DNA of 64,000 bases. Source: Mucilaginibacter sp. CSA2-8R (GTDB lineage Bacteria > Bacteroidota > Bacteroidia > Sphingobacteriales > Sphingobacteriaceae). The stretch lies in contig NZ_CP152389.1 of NCBI RefSeq assembly GCF_038806765.1, positions 2,790,001-2,854,000 of the forward strand. The letters run 5' to 3'. This document shows positions 26,651 to 35,086 of the stretch, in pieces. The first letter of the stretch is position 1; each line of letters begins with the position of its first letter. The notes below the pieces were generated by a model that made no database searches, was not told where the DNA came from, and worked only from the letters and a program-made list of their open reading frames with translations. Position numbers and translations under genes: made by a program.

Positions 26651-29600
26651 TTAAAATCCAACATTTAAACCAAAAACAAAGCCTCTGTTAAAGGTAGAGC
26701 CGCCCAAATCCGGATCAATCCAGTCAATTTTTGAATATAGCAAGCCTGGGTTAAGCGCCTGTGCATACACCCGTACACGAGACAGCCCTGCTCTTTTAAT
26801 CAGGCTGTTTGGCAATACGTATCCTAAAGTGATGTTACGTATTTTAATGAACGATCCATCCTGGTAGTTCATAGATGATACATAAGCATCGCCTGATGCA
26901 CTACCGTAGTTAGGCGCCGGGTAAGCATTGGTTGGGTTAGTTGGTGTCCAGTAATCAACTACACGCTGTGCGTAACGGCCTTGTAAAGATTCAGCACCTG
27001 TTAACACGGTAAATTTCCAGCGCGCAAAAACAAAGGCCGACAAATCAAATGATTTGTAGGTAAATGTATTGGTGATACCACCATTCCATTTAGGTACAGC
27101 GTTACCTACAATTACACGGTCGTTGTTAGCATCAATACGGTAGTCGCCGTTAACGTCTCTTACCTTGATGGATCCTGGCCTGAACTGGCTGTTAGCGTTC
27201 GGGATGTTGGCGTTAAATTTGGCCATCTCGGCTAAATCCTCAGGCGTATTTTGCCAAATGCCTAATTTTTCAAAACCATAATAGCTACGAATACGCTGAC
27301 CTACGATGTAAGAATAATCGCCGCCTCTAACCGCAGTGGTATAGCTGTTACCGGTTGGCAAATCGGTGATTTTATCTTTGTTTACAGCAAAGTTAATCGT
27401 AGTGCTCCATTTAAAGTTTTTGCTCTGGATGTTCTCGGTGGTTAGGTTAATCTCGATACCTTTGTTTGAGCTCGAAGCAAAGTTTAATAAGCTGGTTGGG
27501 TAACCATTAGGAGATGGTATCGGAGCGTTAAGAATCAAGCCAGTGGTTTTTGTTGAATACACATCCAACGAACCTGAGATGCGACCCTTGAAAAATCCGT
27601 AGTCAACACCTAAGTTGTACTGCGTGGTACGCTCCCATTTCAAATCTTTGTTTGGTAACGAAATTGGGTTAGCTAACGATGCATCCGAAGCTACGTAACC
27701 GGCTTGTACCGAGCTGCCGTAAGTGTAATACAAAGTTTGCAATAAACCGTTGGTGGTGTATGCCGGTATTGAAGCGTTACCTGTAGCACCGTAACCTACT
27801 CTTACTTTTAACTGATTAATCCAGTTTATATCCTTAATAAATTCTTCCTGATCCAAACGCCAAGCTAATGCTGCTGATGGGAAAAAGTCCCACTTGTTGC
27901 CCGGGGCTAACACAGATGCACCATCCCAGCGTGCCGAAGCTGTTAACAAGTATTTGCCGGCGTATGAGTAGTTAACACGACCCATGTAAGAAAGCAATGA
28001 GTTTTCGGTAAGGTTAGTACCAAATGCATCAAGTGCACTTACTGAATTAAGCTGGTACCAAAGCTGTTTGTTATAAGGCAGCTTGGTAGCTGTCATGGTT
28101 GATGATTCGGCGCGGTTGTACAAGCTGCTGTACAAAAAGGTAGCACCGAAATCGTGTTTGCCTATACTCTTATTGTAATACAACAAGTGATCGAGCGTGT
28201 ACGAGAAACGGTTACTTTGGTTTAGCTGAGCGTAATTGGTTGAACCAGGCTCGCCACCACCCCTATTGATAGAGTTTTGGTCTTGCCAGCGGCCCTGGTA
28301 AACGTTGTTAAAATCAGGGCCAAAGTTTACACGGTATTTTAAGCCTTTAAATAAATTAACTTCGGCATATAACGAGCCTAAAACTCGTAGCGTTTTAAAC
28401 AAGTTGATGTTGTATTGATCTTCGCCTATCGGGTTCAGGATAGTAATGTCGCCACCCGGCAGATTGATGCGGTTGCCATTATTATCATAAGGAACAGCAT
28501 AAGGCAGCATATCACGGGCTGCAAAATACAGTGTACCGGGGCCAGTTACGTTACTGGTAGCAAAACCATAATTTTGGAAGCTGTAAGTAGCAGCTACCGA
28601 ACCGCCCATGCTAAACCATTTGGTGGCTTTTACATCAACGCTCATTTTACTGCTGTAACGCTTATAGTCCTGGCCAAGCTGTGTGCCTTGCTGGTTTAAA
28701 TAGCCAAATGAGCCATAGGCGGTAACTTTATCTGTACCACCGCTCACACTTACAATATTATCAGTAGTAACACCGGTTTTTTTCACCAAACCAGTCCAGT
28801 CGGTGGTAGGTACCAGGCTGCCGTCATAAACACCATTTTGCCATCCTTTTTCAATGTTAGCCAGTGCATATTGGTCGGTACCAAAAATACGGCGGTCATC
28901 AGCCAAAGTAGGTACGTCCGGATAGGAAGAGGTGGCGCTGGCTGCAGGATTAAGGTACCTTACACGGCGATAAGCATCACGACGAAAATCAATGTATTGA
29001 GCCGAGTTCATCATTTGCTGGCGGTCAACAATGTTTTCTATTGTGGTAGTGCTCACCAGATCTAAAGCCAAACGGCCGGCTTTACCTTTTTTAGTAGTAA
29101 CGATAATTACACCGTTTGCACCGCGCGAACCATAGATGGCGGTAGCTGATGCATCTTTTAACACGTCGATGGTTTCGATATCGTTAGGGTTGATGGTTTC
29201 GATACCGCCTGAGATTAACGGAATACCGTCTACTACGTATAATGGGTCGGACGTGCCGGTGATGGAGCGCACGCCACGAATGAGTACACTACCCACTGTA
29301 CCTGGACGCTCGTTTGAAGTTACGTCAACACCGGCGGCCTTACCCTGCAATGCCTGTATAGCATTTTGCACGGGCCTTGAACGGATTTCGGCAGCGTCTA
29401 CACTTACGGTAGATCCGGTAACGTCGCTTTTCTTTACTACGTTATAACCTACCACTACTACCTCATTAAGGTTGCTGGCTTCGGTTACTAAGGTAATGCT
29501 TAGGTTGGTTTGATTGCCAACAGGCACTTCTTTAGTGGTAAAGCCAATATATTTAATCACCAGCACTGCATTGGCGTCGGGCACATTAAGGCTAAAATTA

Positions 29601-30091
29601 CCGTTTACGTCGGTAATGGTACCGGTGGTGCTACCTTTAATAGTAACGCTAACGCCTATCAATTCCTCGCCTTTGTCGCTAATTACTTTACCTCTAACAG
29701 GGATAGCCTGCTGTGTACCGGCGTTAACACTGCTTTTTTTAGCACTCAGCACAATACGGTCGTTAATGAGCTGATAGCCGATGTCGGTTGGTAAAATGCT
29801 GTTCAATACAGCATCCAAACGCTGGTTGCTGCCTGAGTAACTAACTTCGCGGTTAGTTTGAATGATACTTTTGCTGTAAACAAATTTTACGCCTGCTGTT
29901 TTTTCAATAGCTTTCAGCGCTTCCTGTAAATTAGGTTCCTTTACAGACAGATTAACGATCTTGTCCAGTATCTGCGCACTAGCCTTGCGAGCGTAAGCCA
30001 CGCCCGACAGGATAAGTGCAATGAGTACCTGGCTTACCGTAATCCGCATAAATTTAAGGCAGTTGCCCGGTTTGAGTAAATTGTATTGCAT
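26651..30091 (-). CDS. SusC/RagA-family TonB-dependent receptor with STN domain
   Basis: The 1146-residue protein has a signal region (residues 15-40) and an STN domain (about 45-115; NLQEALKAIEKTAGVKFVYS), the signalling domain that contacts FecR. It continues with a carboxypeptidase-D-like domain (about 125-210), the plug (about 215-325; LNEVVVVGY, DVTGS, VLIRGVRS, ATAIYGSRGANGVI) and a beta-barrel to the C-terminus (GFVFGLNVGF). It imports a TonB-energised ligand with the SusD next door. The STN domain together with the adjacent fecR and ECF sigma genes predicts that ligand binding induces this locus. The substrate cannot be told from sequence. Confidence 0.96.
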   Translation of the reverse strand: MQYNLLKPGNCLKFMRITVSQVLIALILSGVAYARKASAQILDKIVNLSVKEPNLQEALKAIEKTAGVKFVYSKSIIQTNREVSYSGSNQRLDAVLNSILPTDIGYQLINDRIVLSAKKSSVNAGTQQAIPVRGKVISDKGEELIGVSVTIKGSTTGTITDVNGNFSLNVPDANAVLVIKYIGFTTKEVPVGNQTNLSITLVTEASNLNEVVVVGYNVVKKSDVTGSTVSVDAAEIRSRPVQNAIQALQGKAAGVDVTSNERPGTVGSVLIRGVRSITGTSDPLYVVDGIPLISGGIETINPNDIETIDVLKDASATAIYGSRGANGVIIVTTKKGKAGRLALDLVSTTTIENIVDRQQMMNSAQYIDFRRDAYRRVRYLNPAASATSSYPDVPTLADDRRIFGTDQYALANIEKGWQNGVYDGSLVPTTDWTGLVKKTGVTTDNIVSVSGGTDKVTAYGSFGYLNQQGTQLGQDYKRYSSKMSVDVKATKWFSMGGSVAATYSFQNYGFATSNVTGPGTLYFAARDMLPYAVPYDNNGNRINLPGGDITILNPIGEDQYNINLFKTLRVLGSLYAEVNLFKGLKYRVNFGPDFNNVYQGRWQDQNSINRGGGEPGSTNYAQLNQSNRFSYTLDHLLYYNKSIGKHDFGATFLYSSLYNRAESSTMTATKLPYNKQLWYQLNSVSALDAFGTNLTENSLLSYMGRVNYSYAGKYLLTASARWDGASVLAPGNKWDFFPSAALAWRLDQEEFIKDINWINQLKVRVGYGATGNASIPAYTTNGLLQTLYYTYGSSVQAGYVASDASLANPISLPNKDLKWERTTQYNLGVDYGFFKGRISGSLDVYSTKTTGLILNAPIPSPNGYPTSLLNFASSSNKGIEINLTTENIQSKNFKWSTTINFAVNKDKITDLPTGNSYTTAVRGGDYSYIVGQRIRSYYGFEKLGIWQNTPEDLAEMAKFNANIPNANSQFRPGSIKVRDVNGDYRIDANNDRVIVGNAVPKWNGGITNTFTYKSFDLSAFVFARWKFTVLTGAESLQGRYAQRVVDYWTPTNPTNAYPAPNYGSASGDAYVSSMNYQDGSFIKIRNITLGYVLPNSLIKRAGLSRVRVYAQALNPGLLYSKIDWIDPDLGGSTFNRGFVFGLNVGF

Positions 30092-30180
30092 ACATTAATT
30101 GGTTGTTGTTTAACTTAAAGGTGTTTAGCTTGGATACACTGCTGATGAGCGCATGCATAGGTCGGGATATTATAGTCTCA

Positions 30181-30200
30181 GCCCTTTGGGCGGTTTTTTT
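30181..30200 (+). terminator. Terminator-like element on the strand opposite susC
   Basis: GCCC-TTT-GGGC (30181-30191) is followed by GG and seven T on the plus strand, in the gap between fecR and susC, both of which are on the minus strand. If real it would end a transcript antisense to the susC leader. The stem is short. Confidence 0.35.
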
Positions 30201-30236
30201 GGTTCATAATCGTCTCGTGTTTTATGGGTTTATAAT

Positions 30237-31229
30237 TTATTTGTTGGGGTTAAATGCAAATGAGCGTCCGTGGACGATGGTGTAATTGGTGTTGGTAGAC
30301 TGCCGGATCATATCCAGTATGGCAGGTAAACTTTGATTGCTGAAGTCGCCGGTAAAGGCGTATTGATTTAAGCGGGCATCTTTACTATAAATGTTGATGT
30401 CGAAATGCTTATTCAGCGCGGCAAAAACCTCATTAAGTTTAGCATCATCAAAAGAGAGCGACACTTTTTTCCAAATGCGCATTTCGGCGGCCACAGCGTT
30501 GCCGGTATTTTTAATTAACTGCTCATGATGGTACAGTGTGGCCTTTTGATTAGGCAACAACATCACCTCAGCATGTGCTTTGGCATTGAGTACCGAAACT
30601 TTACCGGTAACCACCGCAACTTCAGCCGGTTCATTTTTATAAGCACGTACTCTAAAGCTGGTTCCCCATACTTTAGTAAGCAATTCGCCGCTGCTAATTA
30701 CAAACGGATGTGCGGCATCTTTGGTCACTTCAAAAAAGGCTTCGCCACTTAGGCTTACGTCGCGAAAATGGCCCGCAAATTTTTTTGGATAGATAATAGT
30801 ACTATGCGGACTTAGCCACACCGTGCTCCGGTCGGGCAGTACGCGTTTGTGAATACTGTTGGTTGCGTTTCTAAAGGCAATTTGCGCACCATCCTGTACC
30901 GGCAATGGCTGTTTATGATAAGCCTGGAACATCATACTTACCTTGGTAAGCAAGAGTGCAGCTGCGGCCAAACCTGCAATGCCATACATTGCCCGGTACA
31001 ACTTGTGCTGTGTGCCGCCCGAATGGTTATCTGATTTTGACGAAGACAATCCGGACTTAAATCGATTGTAAATTGACTCTCGCAAAACATCGGCAGCACC
31101 ATTATCCATAACATCTAGCGGGTTGGGCTGCTCATCAAAACTTTTGTACCAGCCGTCAACCGCTTGCCGTTCCTCAGGCGTACAGGTGTTGTTTAAATAT
31201 TTTTCAATAAGTTGTGGGGTAATTTTCAT
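30237..31229 (-). CDS. FecR-family anti-sigma factor
   Basis: The 330-residue single-pass inner-membrane protein has a cytoplasmic N-terminal domain (YLNNTCTPEERQAVDGWY), a membrane helix at about 83-105 (YGIAGLAAAALLLTKVSMMF), a periplasmic FecR domain (about 130-245; TVWLSPHSTIIYP, VWGTSFRV) and a C-terminal STN-like DUF4974 domain (LNEVFAALNKHFDINI, FTGDFSNQSLPAILDMI). It holds the ECF sigma factor until the STN domain of SusC reports ligand. A terminator separates it from the sigma gene upstream, and a 145-bp gap separates it from susC downstream. Confidence 0.95.
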   Translation of the reverse strand: MKITPQLIEKYLNNTCTPEERQAVDGWYKSFDEQPNPLDVMDNGAADVLRESIYNRFKSGLSSSKSDNHSGGTQHKLYRAMYGIAGLAAAALLLTKVSMMFQAYHKQPLPVQDGAQIAFRNATNSIHKRVLPDRSTVWLSPHSTIIYPKKFAGHFRDVSLSGEAFFEVTKDAAHPFVISSGELLTKVWGTSFRVRAYKNEPAEVAVVTGKVSVLNAKAHAEVMLLPNQKATLYHHEQLIKNTGNAVAAEMRIWKKVSLSFDDAKLNEVFAALNKHFDINIYSKDARLNQYAFTGDFSNQSLPAILDMIRQSTNTNYTIVHGRSFAFNPNK

Positions 31230-31326
31230 ACCATAGAATAGCGTTTAGTAATTGGCATTTTTAAAATTGGTTATAGGTATGACAAACCAACGCGGCCTAC
31301 CCCTTGCTCACCCCGAAAATATTTTT

Positions 31327-31356
31327 AAAAAAAATGACTCCTGGCAATTGAGTCAT
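31327..31356 (-). terminator. Terminator between the ECF sigma gene and fecR
   Basis: On the minus strand ATGACTC and GAGTCAT form a 7-bp stem around a 9-nt loop, followed by eight T. It lies 17 nt after the sigma stop codon and would uncouple most fecR transcription from the sigma gene. Confidence 0.65.
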
Positions 31357-31372
31357 CAACGGCGGGAAAATA

Positions 31373-31954
31373 TTAGTAAATAAAAATGGCAAAAACAGTT
31401 ACAACTAGCGCATTCAGGTTTAAGCGCAGGCGTTTAAGGGCTTTGCTTAAATGGCCCTCTACCGTTTTTTCGGAGATACCCAGCGTTTGCGCAATCTCTT
31501 TGTTAGATTTATTTTCGATACGGCTAAGCTCAAAAACTGAGCGGCATTTTACCGGCAACTGGCTCACCTCGCGGGTTATTACCAAGCGCAGTTCGTGCAG
31601 CATAATTAACTCTTCGGTCGAGTTGTCTAATACTGAGCTACTAACGCTAATGTTTTCGAGCATCTGGCTTTTACGTGCCTCGCGGGCAAAGTAATTAAGT
31701 ACTAGGTTTTTTATCGATGTATAGATATAGCCTTCAAACGAACTTTGTATGTTCAGCTTTGCCCGGTTTAACCAAAAGTTGGTCAAAAAATCCTGCACAA
31801 TTTCTTCGGCAACTTCGCGGCTTCGCACCCGGTTATAAGCAAAGGCGTACAACTGCTTCCAGTAGCGACAATACAACTCCTTAAAAGCCGGTTCGTGGTC
31901 GGCCTTAATTAAGTTAAGTAATTGTAAATCTGTTAAAATCTTAACATCCAGCAT
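31373..31954 (-). CDS. ECF-type RNA polymerase sigma factor
   Basis: The 193-residue protein has sigma region 2 (about 18-90; FKELYCRYWKQLYAFAYNRV, AEEIVQDFL, LNYFAREARK) and region 4 (about 130-180; LPVKCRSVFELS, NKSNKEIAQTLGISEKTVEGHLSKAL). It is the usual first gene of a Bacteroidota sigma/fecR/susCD unit. Once released from FecR it directs transcription of susC and susD. The hydrophobic C-terminal tail (LVVTVFAIFIY) is slightly longer than the minimal family. A region of about 430 bp upstream should contain its promoter. Confidence 0.95.
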   Translation of the reverse strand: MLDVKILTDLQLLNLIKADHEPAFKELYCRYWKQLYAFAYNRVRSREVAEEIVQDFLTNFWLNRAKLNIQSSFEGYIYTSIKNLVLNYFAREARKSQMLENISVSSSVLDNSTEELIMLHELRLVITREVSQLPVKCRSVFELSRIENKSNKEIAQTLGISEKTVEGHLSKALKRLRLNLNALVVTVFAIFIY

Positions 31955-32382
31955 TGCTTAAACGCGTCTTTCAGGTTTTAAATAATATCAGGCAGGTAAG
32001 CTGCACATCTATACAGCTACAGCCATCAAAGCTGCACCGTTACATACAGATTTTTAATCGCGGTTTTGTTTAATTGGAGACGCGAACGTAAAGAATAATT
32101 TTATTGTTCTCTGTCCTGCTGCGTCATGCCTAATTGGTGCAAATACTAAGCTTTGTCCTTTCAGGGATACAAAATTAGGATAATTTATGCAAACTATTAG
32201 TTAACATCCGCCATAAAAACACCCAGCAGTTTATTTATCAGGTGTATTACAGGTAAATAAAAATGTCGCCGGTGGCAGGCACAAAAACTTATTGTTACTT
32301 TCTTTTTAACGCTCCGATATTGGCCAACGCATCAAACAAATACACCACTGCAAAGGTTAACTTAACTATAACATCTTAACCC
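31955..32382. other. Intergenic region between divergent sigma and DUF3072 genes
   Basis: This is 428 bp with no supported gene. It is AT-rich and must hold the promoters of both flanking genes. On the minus strand TACGTTCG near 32075 is one mismatch from a -7 box, without a matching -33 box. I see no repeat or RNA gene. Confidence 0.5.
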
Positions 32383-32661
32383 ATGATAAACGAAGATAAT
32401 TTAAGTGCAAGCGGTGATTTATTTGAAGATGATGATCAACACCGCAAAACCAACAGCAATGACGATTTGCAGGGCTCAAACACCGAAAAAGACCCTGATG
32501 AATGGACTACAGGCGACGAGCCCATGACTGGCGCTCAGAAGTCTTACCTCAAAACTTTGTCAGACGAGGCTAAAGTAGAGTTTGACGAAAATTTAACTAA
32601 AGCCGAAGCGTCTAAAAAGATTGACGAGTTGCAACATAAAACAGGTAGGGGATTATCATAA
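32383..32661 (+). CDS. DUF3072-family small acidic protein
   Basis: This 92-residue, strongly acidic protein carries the DUF3072 motif in its second half: EPMTGAQKSYLKTLSDEA, then FDENLTKAEASKKIDELQ. The first half is disordered, Asp/Asn-rich sequence. It has no signal peptide or catalytic residues and probably folds as a small helical pair. The biological role of the family is not known to me. It is followed 67 nt downstream by a glycosyltransferase gene on the same strand. Confidence 0.88.
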   Translation: MINEDNLSASGDLFEDDDQHRKTNSNDDLQGSNTEKDPDEWTTGDEPMTGAQKSYLKTLSDEAKVEFDENLTKAEASKKIDELQHKTGRGLS

Positions 32662-32728
32662 CCCCTGCTTTTTAATTTAATCTTTACCTTAATTTTCCTT
32701 ACAGCGCCCTTACCCGCGCACCGTACTG

Positions 32729-33712
32729 ATGAAATTTCATGAAACAGACATTAAGAAGATTGCCATATTCAGGGCGTTGCAATTAGGCGATATGCTATGC
32801 ATTATACCGGCTATGCGTGCCCTACGTTACGCTTACCCTACCGCCCATATTACCTTATTTGGCTTGCCCTGGGCCAAGAGCTTTACCGACAGATTTAGCA
32901 GTTACTTCGATGACTTTGTGCATTTCCCAGGTTTTCCCGGTTTGCCGGAGCAACCGTTTAATGCGGCCGAAACCGTTAAATTTTTAACCGGTGTACAAGG
33001 CCGTTACGACTTGCTTTTACAAATGCAGGGCAATGGTACCGTTATCAATCCGATGATGGAATTATTTGGCGCTGCCCACACCGGCGGGTTTTATACCCCT
33101 GATGATTTTGTTGCTAACACTGAAACATTTTTGCCCTATCCCGACTACGGACCCGAACCGCAGCGCCATGTGTTATTAATGGAGCATTTGGGTATACCCG
33201 AAAAAGGATTAGCATTGGAGTTCCCGGTTACGGCGCAAGATGAAGACGATTTAGCTGCGCTTCAGCTACCGCTTCAAAAAGGTAAGTACGTTTGCATCCA
33301 TCCTGGGTCGCGAGGTGCGTGGCGCCAGTGGCCCACCGAAAATTTTGCAGCCCTGGCCGATTACTGTGCCGAGCAGGGCTACCAACCGGTTATTACGGGT
33401 ACAGGTCCGGAAGTTCCGATTGTGGAAGAAGTAATAAGCAAAATGAAGAGCGAGGCCATCAACAGTGCCGGTAAAACAAATTTAGGTGCTATGGGCGTGC
33501 TGATAAAAAACTCAAGGCTACTGGTGTCAAACTGTACGGGCGTATCGCACATGGCATCTGCATTTCAAACACCAAGCGTAGTTATTAGTATGGATGGCGA
33601 ACCAGAACGTTGGGGACCAGTGAACGCACAACTACACCGCACCATAAACTGGTTACAAACGCCTGATTTTAATTTGGTAAAAAAAGAATTAGTTGAGTTA
33701 ATGCGCAAGTAA
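32729..33712 (+). CDS. Glycosyltransferase family 9 (heptosyltransferase-like)
   Basis: The 327-residue protein has the GT-B fold of ADP-heptose:LPS heptosyltransferases. The N-terminal domain has IAIFRALQLGDMLCIIPAMRALR (residues 11-33 in outline: RALQLGD, PA.RALR). The C-terminal donor-binding domain has ICIHPGSRGAWRQWP-type sequence (VCIHPGSRG), then CTGVSHMASAF with the diagnostic TG.SH. The acceptor is not known, because no LPS-core cluster is adjacent. It is cytoplasmic or membrane-associated. A terminator overlaps the convergent response-regulator gene downstream. Confidence 0.9.
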   Translation: MKFHETDIKKIAIFRALQLGDMLCIIPAMRALRYAYPTAHITLFGLPWAKSFTDRFSSYFDDFVHFPGFPGLPEQPFNAAETVKFLTGVQGRYDLLLQMQGNGTVINPMMELFGAAHTGGFYTPDDFVANTETFLPYPDYGPEPQRHVLLMEHLGIPEKGLALEFPVTAQDEDDLAALQLPLQKGKYVCIHPGSRGAWRQWPTENFAALADYCAEQGYQPVITGTGPEVPIVEEVISKMKSEAINSAGKTNLGAMGVLIKNSRLLVSNCTGVSHMASAFQTPSVVISMDGEPERWGPVNAQLHRTINWLQTPDFNLVKKELVELMRK

Positions 33713-33742
33713 ACAGCGCCATTACAGATCTAAATGTAAAAG

Positions 33743-33780
33743 ATTACCACTGTGCCTTTAAGCAGCCAGTGGTAATTTTT
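33743..33780 (+). terminator. Terminator of the GT9 gene
   Basis: ATTACCACTG (33743-33752) pairs with CAGTGGTAAT (33767-33776), followed by TTTTT. Its loop and right arm are inside the 3' end of the convergent response-regulator gene. Confidence 0.75.
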
Positions 33781-34129
33781 CTTCAACCACGTGTATAAGC
33801 TGATACATATCAAATGGTTTATGTAGTATACCATCGGGGTGTGGCTGCTGCTGCAAAAAGTCGTTCACTTCATCAATACCGGTACACATCACTACAGGAA
33901 TGTGCTGCATGTCTTTTGATTGTTTAATCATGCGGCATAAATCGCGGCCGTCCCCATCGGGTAATTCAACATCTAATAGTATCAAATTAGGATGAAAGTG
34001 CTGTATTCTATCTACTATCCCGTAAGCCCGGGTTAGCGTTTCAACATCGTAACCCTGGTTATTTAATATTTGGGAAATAAGGCTGAGAATGAACTCGTTA
34101 TCATCTACTACCAAAACCCTGTTTTCCAT
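33758..34129 (-). CDS. Single-domain response regulator
   Basis: The 123-residue protein is a receiver domain only: acidic pair DD at 9-10, phosphoacceptor Asp53 (LLDVELPDGDG), Thr in MCTG and Lys in ILHKPF. With no output domain it probably works as a phosphate shuttle or by protein contact, like CheY or Spo0F. The window holds three histidine kinases without neighbours, any of which could be its partner (inference). It is divergent from a Crp-like regulator. Confidence 0.93.
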   Translation of the reverse strand: MENRVLVVDDNEFILSLISQILNNQGYDVETLTRAYGIVDRIQHFHPNLILLDVELPDGDGRDLCRMIKQSKDMQHIPVVMCTGIDEVNDFLQQQPHPDGILHKPFDMYQLIHVVEEKLPLAA

Positions 34130-34269
34130 AATTGTTTATAAATATAATTGCATAAGGCAAAACCTATGCCACATCCATCGAAGCATTAATTAATGTTTTC
34201 CACATGCAACTATAAGTGTGCGTAATAAGCCAGCTAATCGAGGCAAATACACATTATAATTATACCCAT

Positions 34270-34277
34270 TATATTTG
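34270..34277 (+). promoter_or_regulatory. -7 box 6 nt before the Crp-like start codon
   Basis: TATATTTG (34270-34277) fits the -7 consensus exactly and ends 6 nt before the ATG at 34284. The transcription start would fall at or next to the start codon, giving a leaderless mRNA. Confidence 0.5.
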
Positions 34278-34283
34278 CAGGCT

Positions 34284-34865
34284 ATGGATACGCCGCAGCT
34301 AAACCTGATATTTGGTAGTGTAAGTAAACACATTACGCTTACCCCCGCCGAAAAACAAACATTTGCAGATATGCTGCAAATTAAACAGCTAAAGCGCAAG
34401 CAGCACTGGGTGGCTAACGGCGATATCTGCCGCCACTCGGCTTTTGTAACTTCCGGTTGTTTACGCGGCTATACAGTAGACCAAAATGGCTTTGAGCATG
34501 TACTAAGTTTTGCCCCAGTAGATTGGTGGATGGCCGATATGTACAGCCTACTGAGCCACCAACCAGGGCAGTTAAATATAGAAGCATTAGAAGACACGGA
34601 AATGTTACTATTGTCTAAAATAAATCAGGAAGAGCTTTATCAAACCATACCTAAATTTGAACGCTTTTTTCGTATTCTGGCCGAAAAATCGTTGGTGGCT
34701 TACCAGCAGCGGCTTATCGATAACTTAAGTTTGCCCGCAGCCGAGCGTTATGCCCGCTTTTGCAAACGCTATCCTACGCTTATCCATCAATTGCCTCAAA
34801 AGCAAATTGCATCGTACATTGGGGTAACGCCAGAGTTTTTCAGCAAGATGAGAAAGAGCTTGTAG
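34284..34865 (+). CDS. Crp/Fnr-family regulator
   Basis: The 193-residue protein has a cyclic-nucleotide-binding-like beta roll (about 20-120; HSAFVTSGCLRGYTVDQNG, then DWWMADMYSLLS) and a C-terminal helix-turn-helix (about 160-190; LPQKQIASYIGVTPEFFSKMRKSL in outline). The motif that binds cAMP phosphate in Crp (GE.[GAS]...R[SA]A) is not seen, so the effector is uncertain. The ATG at 34284 is chosen, because an upstream in-frame TTG lies inside the -7 box. Confidence 0.9.
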   Translation: MDTPQLNLIFGSVSKHITLTPAEKQTFADMLQIKQLKRKQHWVANGDICRHSAFVTSGCLRGYTVDQNGFEHVLSFAPVDWWMADMYSLLSHQPGQLNIEALEDTEMLLLSKINQEELYQTIPKFERFFRILAEKSLVAYQQRLIDNLSLPAAERYARFCKRYPTLIHQLPQKQIASYIGVTPEFFSKMRKSL

Positions 34866-35086
34866 TAAAACTTTCTTAAATCCTGATAAACATTTCATTT
34901 ATAATTATTTATGATCTTTGATAAATTAATGGATTTAGTTAGAGACTTAATGCAATAACGTGGTGCTTTAAGGCAGGTAACCTGTTGAGCATAAATTACA
35001 TTCAGGCTATAAATTTGTGAACAACTTTACCCGTTAATTCTGTAAAAAAATTACACTTTTGCAGAAATTTATTGTAAACACAGAGA

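Noticed and set aside
30103..30285. Small plus-strand open frame between susC and fecR
   Set aside because: No start signal or family; it spans a terminator-like hairpin and AT-rich leader sequence.
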